The translations under genes were made by a program, and so were the position numbers. 34,118 bases of DNA from CADCTB01 sp038231955 (GTDB taxonomy: Bacteria; Actinomycetota; Acidimicrobiia; Acidimicrobiales; AC-14): positions 1 to 34,118 of the forward strand of contig JBBSIS010000007.1 of the NCBI GenBank assembly GCA_038231955.1, written 5' to 3'. This document shows, in pieces, positions 30,638 to 34,118 of this stretch. The notes beneath the pieces are model-generated. The model saw only the letters and a program-made list of their open reading frames with translations. It was not told the DNA's origin and made no database searches. Position 1 is the first letter of the stretch; every line of letters starts with the position of its first letter.

Positions 30638-30928
30638 ATGCACGTCGCTGTCGTGCAGTTCGAGCTGCACATACCCACCAGCCGATCGCTGAAGGAGAAG
30701 CGGGCCGCGTTGCGACCGATCGTCGAAGGCCTCCGGCACCGGTTCCAGATCTCCGTGGCCGAGGTGGGCTATCAGGACAAGTGGCAACGGGCCCTGGTGG
30801 GCATGGCGGTGGTGTCCGACTCCGTGGGCCACGCCACCGAAGTCGTCGACTCGGTGGAACGCTGGGTGTGGACCAAGCCCGACATCGAGGTCTGCCGGTT
30901 CGAGACCACCTGGGTGGACGACACATGA
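30638..30928 (+). CDS. DUF503 family protein (YlxP-like)
   Basis: The 96-residue product matches DUF503: VAVVQFELHIPTSRSLKEKRAALRPIVEGLRHRFQISVAEVGYQDKWQRALVGMAVVSDS, in order. This family is often found between infB and rbfA; YlxP of Bacillus has been linked to ribosome maturation, but the mechanism is unclear. The ATG at 30638 fits the family start. A GTG at 30623 overlapping the infB stop would add five residues and is possible through coupling, since the GAGGG before the ATG is rather close. An ATA at 30671 encodes the conserved Ile of HIP. Its stop overlaps the rbfA ATG. Confidence 0.9.
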   Translation: MHVAVVQFELHIPTSRSLKEKRAALRPIVEGLRHRFQISVAEVGYQDKWQRALVGMAVVSDSVGHATEVVDSVERWVWTKPDIEVCRFETTWVDDT

Positions 30929-31281
30929 GCCCGTCCAAACCCTCGCGCATGGACCGGGTGAACCAGGTGGTCCAGGAGGTGCTGGGCGACGAGCTGGAGC
31001 GCATCGACGACCCCAGGCTGAACCTGGTCACCATCACCGGCGTGCGGGTCGAGCCCGGGCTGAGCCACGCGGTGGTGTGGTTCTCCTCGCTGTCCGTGGG
31101 CGACCCCGATGCAGTGGTCGTGGCCCTCGGCGACTACCGCATCCGGATGCAGGCGGCCATCGCCCGCCAGCTCCGCCTCCGGGGTACGCCGCTGCTCAAC
31201 TTTGTCCCAGATCCCGCGATCGCCCTAGGTTCTAGAGTTGAGGAACTGCTACGGGGGCTAGAAGAGCCCCAGGAGGGGTAA
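30925..31281 (+). CDS. rbfA: 30S ribosome-binding factor RbfA
   Basis: RbfA binds the 30S subunit and helps form the mature 5' end of 16S rRNA. The 118-residue product has the KH-like fold, with RMDRVNQVVQEVLGDELERIDDPRLNLVTITGVRVEPGLSHAVVWFSSL in order, and ends LLNFVPDPAIALGSRVEELLRGL. The ATG at 30925 is in an ATGA overlap with the DUF503 stop. Its TAA shares its last base with the next ATG (TAATG at 31279-31283). Length and content are normal. Confidence 0.95.
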   Translation: MSPSKPSRMDRVNQVVQEVLGDELERIDDPRLNLVTITGVRVEPGLSHAVVWFSSLSVGDPDAVVVALGDYRIRMQAAIARQLRLRGTPLLNFVPDPAIALGSRVEELLRGLEEPQEG

Positions 31282-32261
31282 TGACCCCACTCGAATCGAC
31301 CCTCGACCGGGCCGCCGAGGCGATCGCCGCCGCCCCGTCACTGGCGCTCGCCTGCCATCACACGCCCGACGGGGACGCCCTCGGCTCGATGCTGGCCCTC
31401 CACCACCTGGCCCTCGCCGCCGGGAAGCTGTCGGTGGCGTCCTGGCCCGAACCCTTCGACGTGCCTCCCCACTACACCTTCCTGCCCGGCCTCGACCTCA
31501 CCACCAAGCCGGCCGACTTCCCGGCCGAGCCCGAGCTGATGGTCACCTTCGACTGCGGGTCGCTGGGCCGCCTGGGTGAGCTGGCCCCGCCGGCGCAGCG
31601 GGCCCGTGAGCTGATCGTCGTCGACCACCACAGCACCAACGACGGGTATGGCACCGTCAACCTGATCGATCCCGACGCCGCCGCCTCCGCGGTGGTGGTG
31701 CGCCAGCTGCTCGATCGCCTGGGCTGGGCCCTGAACCGGGACGCGGCCCTGTGCCTCTACACCGGCCTGGTCTGCGACACCGGGCGCTTCCAGTACGACT
31801 GCACCACGCCCGAGGTGTTCGCCCTGGCCGAGGAACTGTCGAGCTTCGACCTGCCGATCGGCTCCATGAACCGCCAGCTCTTCGAGGAACATCGCCTGGC
31901 CTACCTCCGCCTTGTCGGCGCCGCCCTGCTCCGGGCCGAGTACGACGGCGATCGCCGTTTCGTGGCCACATGGGTCACCGCCGACGACCTGGCGACCTAT
32001 GGGGTGGGTCTCGACGAGACCGAGGGGCTGATCGACCTCATCCGCCGGGCCACCGAGGCCGACGTGTCGTGCGTGCTCAAAGAGACGCCCGACGGCACCA
32101 AGGTGTCGATGCGGGCGGTCAACTCCTTCGATGTCGGCCAGGTGGCCATCGCCTTCGGCGGTGGTGGCCATAAGGCGGCAGCCGGCTTCGTCTCGCCCCT
32201 TCCGGTCCGGGACGTGCTCGACGCCATCCGCCGGTCGCTGCCCGTGGTGGCCGCCGACTGA
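31281..32261 (+). CDS. nrnA: DHH family phosphoesterase NrnA (oligoribonuclease / pAp phosphatase)
   Basis: NrnA degrades short RNA oligomers and dephosphorylates 3'-phosphoadenosine 5'-phosphate; some members also cleave pApA. The 326-residue product has the metal-binding motifs HHTPDGDAL (26-34), FDCGSLGR (90-97), VDHHSTN (114-120) and YTGLVCDTGRFQY (160-172). The DHHA1 domain ends with FGGGGHKAAAGF near residue 300. It starts directly on the rbfA stop (TAATG). This gene between rbfA and truB is a common order in actinobacteria and Firmicutes. All expected metal ligands are present. Confidence 0.94.
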   Translation: MTPLESTLDRAAEAIAAAPSLALACHHTPDGDALGSMLALHHLALAAGKLSVASWPEPFDVPPHYTFLPGLDLTTKPADFPAEPELMVTFDCGSLGRLGELAPPAQRARELIVVDHHSTNDGYGTVNLIDPDAAASAVVVRQLLDRLGWALNRDAALCLYTGLVCDTGRFQYDCTTPEVFALAEELSSFDLPIGSMNRQLFEEHRLAYLRLVGAALLRAEYDGDRRFVATWVTADDLATYGVGLDETEGLIDLIRRATEADVSCVLKETPDGTKVSMRAVNSFDVGQVAIAFGGGGHKAAAGFVSPLPVRDVLDAIRRSLPVVAAD

Positions 32262-32298
32262 CTGACGGCTTGGCCACCCCGGCCTCCGAGGCCGGGCA

Positions 32299-33168
32299 TT
32301 GAGCATCGACGGCTTGGCTGTGGTCGACAAGCCGGCGGGCTGTACGTCGCACGACGTGGTCGGCCGGTGCCGGCGGATCTTCGGCCAGCGCAAGGTGGGC
32401 CACGGGGGCACCCTCGACCCCGACGCCACCGGAGTTCTGCTGGTAGGCCTGGGCCGGGCCACCCGCCTGCTGCGCTACCTGAGCGCGCTGCCCAAGTCCT
32501 ACGAGGGAGAGGTCGTCCTCGGCGCGGCCACGTCCACGCTGGACGACTCGGGCGAGGTGCTGGAACGCTTCGACATGTCGAGCGTGACTCTGGCGGCCGT
32601 GCAGGCCGCCGCCACCGGCTTCGTCGGCGCCATCGACCAGATCCCTCCCATGGTGTCTGCCGTCCAGATCGGCGGCCGCCGTCTCCACGAGCTGGCCCGG
32701 GCGGGCATCGAGGTGGACCGGCCCTCGCGCCGGGTGACCGTGGCCCGCTATGACGTGTCGCCCGGCGCCGAGCCCGGAGTCTTCCGGATCGAGGTCGACT
32801 GCTCCTCGGGCACCTATGTGCGGGCCCTGGCGGCCGACGTCGGCACCGCCCTGGGCGGCGGTGCCCACCTGCGGCGACTGCGGCGCACCGCGGTGGGCCA
32901 GTTCACCGTGAGCGGCGCCACGGCGCTCGACGACCTGGCCGAGGGCGACGTGCGGGCGCCCGCCGCCGCCGTCGGGCACCTGTCCCCGGTGAGCGTCGGC
33001 GCCGAGCTGGCCGAGGCGGTGAGTTACGGCAAGGTGCTCGACGTGGATTGGTCCGGTACCGGGCCCTGGGCAGTGCTCGACCCAGACGGCCGGCTGTTGG
33101 CCGTCTACCAGCGGACTGCGGACGGCCGGACGAAACCGTCGGTCGTGGTCGTGCCCGCGTCGACGTGA
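32299..33168 (+). CDS. truB: tRNA pseudouridine(55) synthase TruB
   Basis: TruB makes pseudouridine 55 in the T-loop of tRNAs. The 289-residue product starts at a TTG (32299) followed by IDGLAVVDKPAGCTSHDVV, and has the catalytic motif GHGGTLDPDATGVLLVG with Asp40. RATRLLRYL, IPPMVSAV and the CSSGTYVRALAADVGTALGGGAHLRRLRR segment are also conserved. The C-terminus carries a PUA-like remnant. The TTG lies 37 bases after nrnA, with a weak purine run (CCGAGG) upstream, so a slightly different start is possible. The stop overlaps the ribF GTG (GTGA). Confidence 0.94.
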   Translation: MSIDGLAVVDKPAGCTSHDVVGRCRRIFGQRKVGHGGTLDPDATGVLLVGLGRATRLLRYLSALPKSYEGEVVLGAATSTLDDSGEVLERFDMSSVTLAAVQAAATGFVGAIDQIPPMVSAVQIGGRRLHELARAGIEVDRPSRRVTVARYDVSPGAEPGVFRIEVDCSSGTYVRALAADVGTALGGGAHLRRLRRTAVGQFTVSGATALDDLAEGDVRAPAAAVGHLSPVSVGAELAEAVSYGKVLDVDWSGTGPWAVLDPDGRLLAVYQRTADGRTKPSVVVVPAST

Positions 33169-34118
33169 ACGAGCCTCACTACCCTGTCCCGATGGACGTG
33201 GTGACCGACCTGGCAACGTTGGCGGCGCCGTCGGGCACCGCGGTCACCATCGGCGCCTACGACGGGCTGCACCTGGGCCACCGCCACGTGATCGGCCGCC
33301 TGCGCGACCTGGCCGCGGCGGCGGGGGGCCTCGAGACGGTGGTGCTCACCTTCGATCGTCATCCCGCCGCCGTCGTGCGCCCGGAGTCGGCGCCCAAGCT
33401 GCTCACCGACCTTGACCAGAAGCTGGAGCTCCTGGCCGGGACCGGTGTCGACCACACTGTGGTCCTGGGCTTCGATCAGGCCCGGTCCCAGGAGGAACCC
33501 GAGGACTTCGTCCGCGACGTGCTGGCCGGCGCCCTCCACGCCCGGGTGGTCGTAGTGGGGGAGGACTTCCACTTCGGACGGCGCCGGCGGGGCAACGTCG
33601 AGCTGCTCCGTGCCATGGGCGCCACGCTCGGCTTCGACGTGGTCCACCTCCACCTGATGCCTGCGGCCGACGGAGTGGCACCGGTGTCCTCGACCGCCAT
33701 CCGCCACCTGCTGGGGGCCGGCGACCTCGCCGGGGCCACCCAGCTCCTCGGCCGGCCCCATCAGGTGCGGGGCTGGGTTGAGCAGGGCGACCGGCGGGGC
33801 CGGGAGCTCGGCTACCCCACCGCCAATGTCGCCGTGCCGGGCGACATCCTGCTACCGGCGCCCGGCATTTACGCCGGGTGGTACGTCCATCCCGACGGCC
33901 TTCATCCCGGCGGCCGGTCGCGCCACGCCGCCGCCATCTCGGTCGGACGGCGGCCCATGTTCCACGAGCCTACGTCGCCCGTGGTCCTGGAGGCCTACCT
34001 ACTCGACTTCTCGGGCGATCTCTACGGCCAGCCGGCACGGGTGGACTTCGTGGCCCATCTGCGGGACGAGGAGCGCTTCAGCTCCGTCGACGCCCTGGTC
34101 GACCAGATCGGCTGCGAC
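33165..34118 (+). CDS. ribF: Bifunctional riboflavin kinase / FAD synthetase RibF (runs off right edge)
   Basis: RibF phosphorylates riboflavin to FMN and adenylates FMN to FAD. The frame is open from 33165 to the window end (318 codons), so the C-terminus is missing but little is likely lost. The N-terminal FAD synthetase domain has TIGAYDGLHLGHRHVIG (the GxFDGxHxGH nucleotidyltransferase motif, with Tyr for Phe), TFDRHP, and VVGEDFHFGRRRRGN. The C-terminal kinase domain has GRELGYPTANV, PAPGIYAGWY and the VVLEAYLLDFSGDLYGQ segment. The GTG at 33165 is coupled to truB; an ATG at 33192 nine codons later is closer to the usual family start. Its position after truB is conserved. Confidence 0.94.
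   Translation, partial: MNEPHYPVPMDVVTDLATLAAPSGTAVTIGAYDGLHLGHRHVIGRLRDLAAAAGGLETVVLTFDRHPAAVVRPESAPKLLTDLDQKLELLAGTGVDHTVVLGFDQARSQEEPEDFVRDVLAGALHARVVVVGEDFHFGRRRRGNVELLRAMGATLGFDVVHLHLMPAADGVAPVSSTAIRHLLGAGDLAGATQLLGRPHQVRGWVEQGDRRGRELGYPTANVAVPGDILLPAPGIYAGWYVHPDGLHPGGRSRHAAAISVGRRPMFHEPTSPVVLEAYLLDFSGDLYGQPARVDFVAHLRDEERFSSVDALVDQIGCD

Overview
The window is GC-rich (roughly 70% by eye), almost fully coding, and carries a housekeeping backbone typical of actinobacteria: trmD-rplS-lepB, a DUF2469 gene (an actinobacterial family), yraN, comM-dprA, xerC, a WhiG-type sigma factor, an M23-like gene, rpsB-tsf-pyrH-frr-cdsA, dxr-rseP-ispG, and rimP-nusA-ylxR-infB-DUF503-rbfA-nrnA-truB-ribF. 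The RpiB has the GSGxGE (mycobacterial) active site, and many starts are GTG or TTG. A deep-branching actinobacterium such as a member of Acidimicrobiia fits best, but this is inference from gene content and order. No rRNA, tRNA, insertion sequence, prophage or CRISPR array was seen.

Layout. 1-195: tail of an unidentified, probably exported protein. 228-2812: translation and secretion genes (trmD, rplS, lepB), then DUF2469 and yraN. 2840-4128: a minus-strand block with an RDD membrane protein, rpiB, a tandem-repeat tract and a 37-residue membrane peptide gene. 4233-6961: DNA-uptake genes comM and dprA, translationally coupled. 6981-7527: a MazF-like toxin and its antitoxin on the minus strand, with a palindromic operator over the antitoxin start. 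7725-9380: xerC and whiG. 9513-12382: a secreted degenerate LytM/lipase fusion and a beta-propeller lipoprotein. 12594-17996: rpsB, tsf, pyrH, frr and a cdsA with a very long disordered N-terminus. 18171-22049: dxr, rseP and ispG (isoprenoid precursors and intramembrane proteolysis). 22087-25334: a probably lineage-specific insert (methyltransferase, polysaccharide flippase-like protein, secreted beta-helix protein). 25499-34118: the transcription and translation operon from rimP to ribF, which runs off the right edge.

The most unusual signal is that two core genes, pyrH (14452) and ylxR (27288), have no ATG, GTG or TTG where homology puts their start. In both, an ATA codon lies in a four-base ATAA overlap with the upstream stop, eight bases after a strong Shine-Dalgarno sequence. 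This is the architecture of the ATGA and GTGA overlaps elsewhere in the window. ATA is plainly read as isoleucine inside other genes here, so coupled initiation or re-initiation at ATA is the simplest reading.

A second theme is a -10-like hexamer 6 or 7 bases upstream of a start codon with no Shine-Dalgarno sequence, seen at several operon heads (2074, 4128, 7527, 7725, 20832, 24181). This is the geometry of leaderless transcripts. Other points of interest are the repeat tract that encodes a chain of overlapping micro-ORFs upstream of rpiB, a canonical intrinsic terminator inside the rimP-nusA leader, the catalytically degenerate LytM domain fused to a lipase-like domain, and the roughly 460-residue extension of CdsA.
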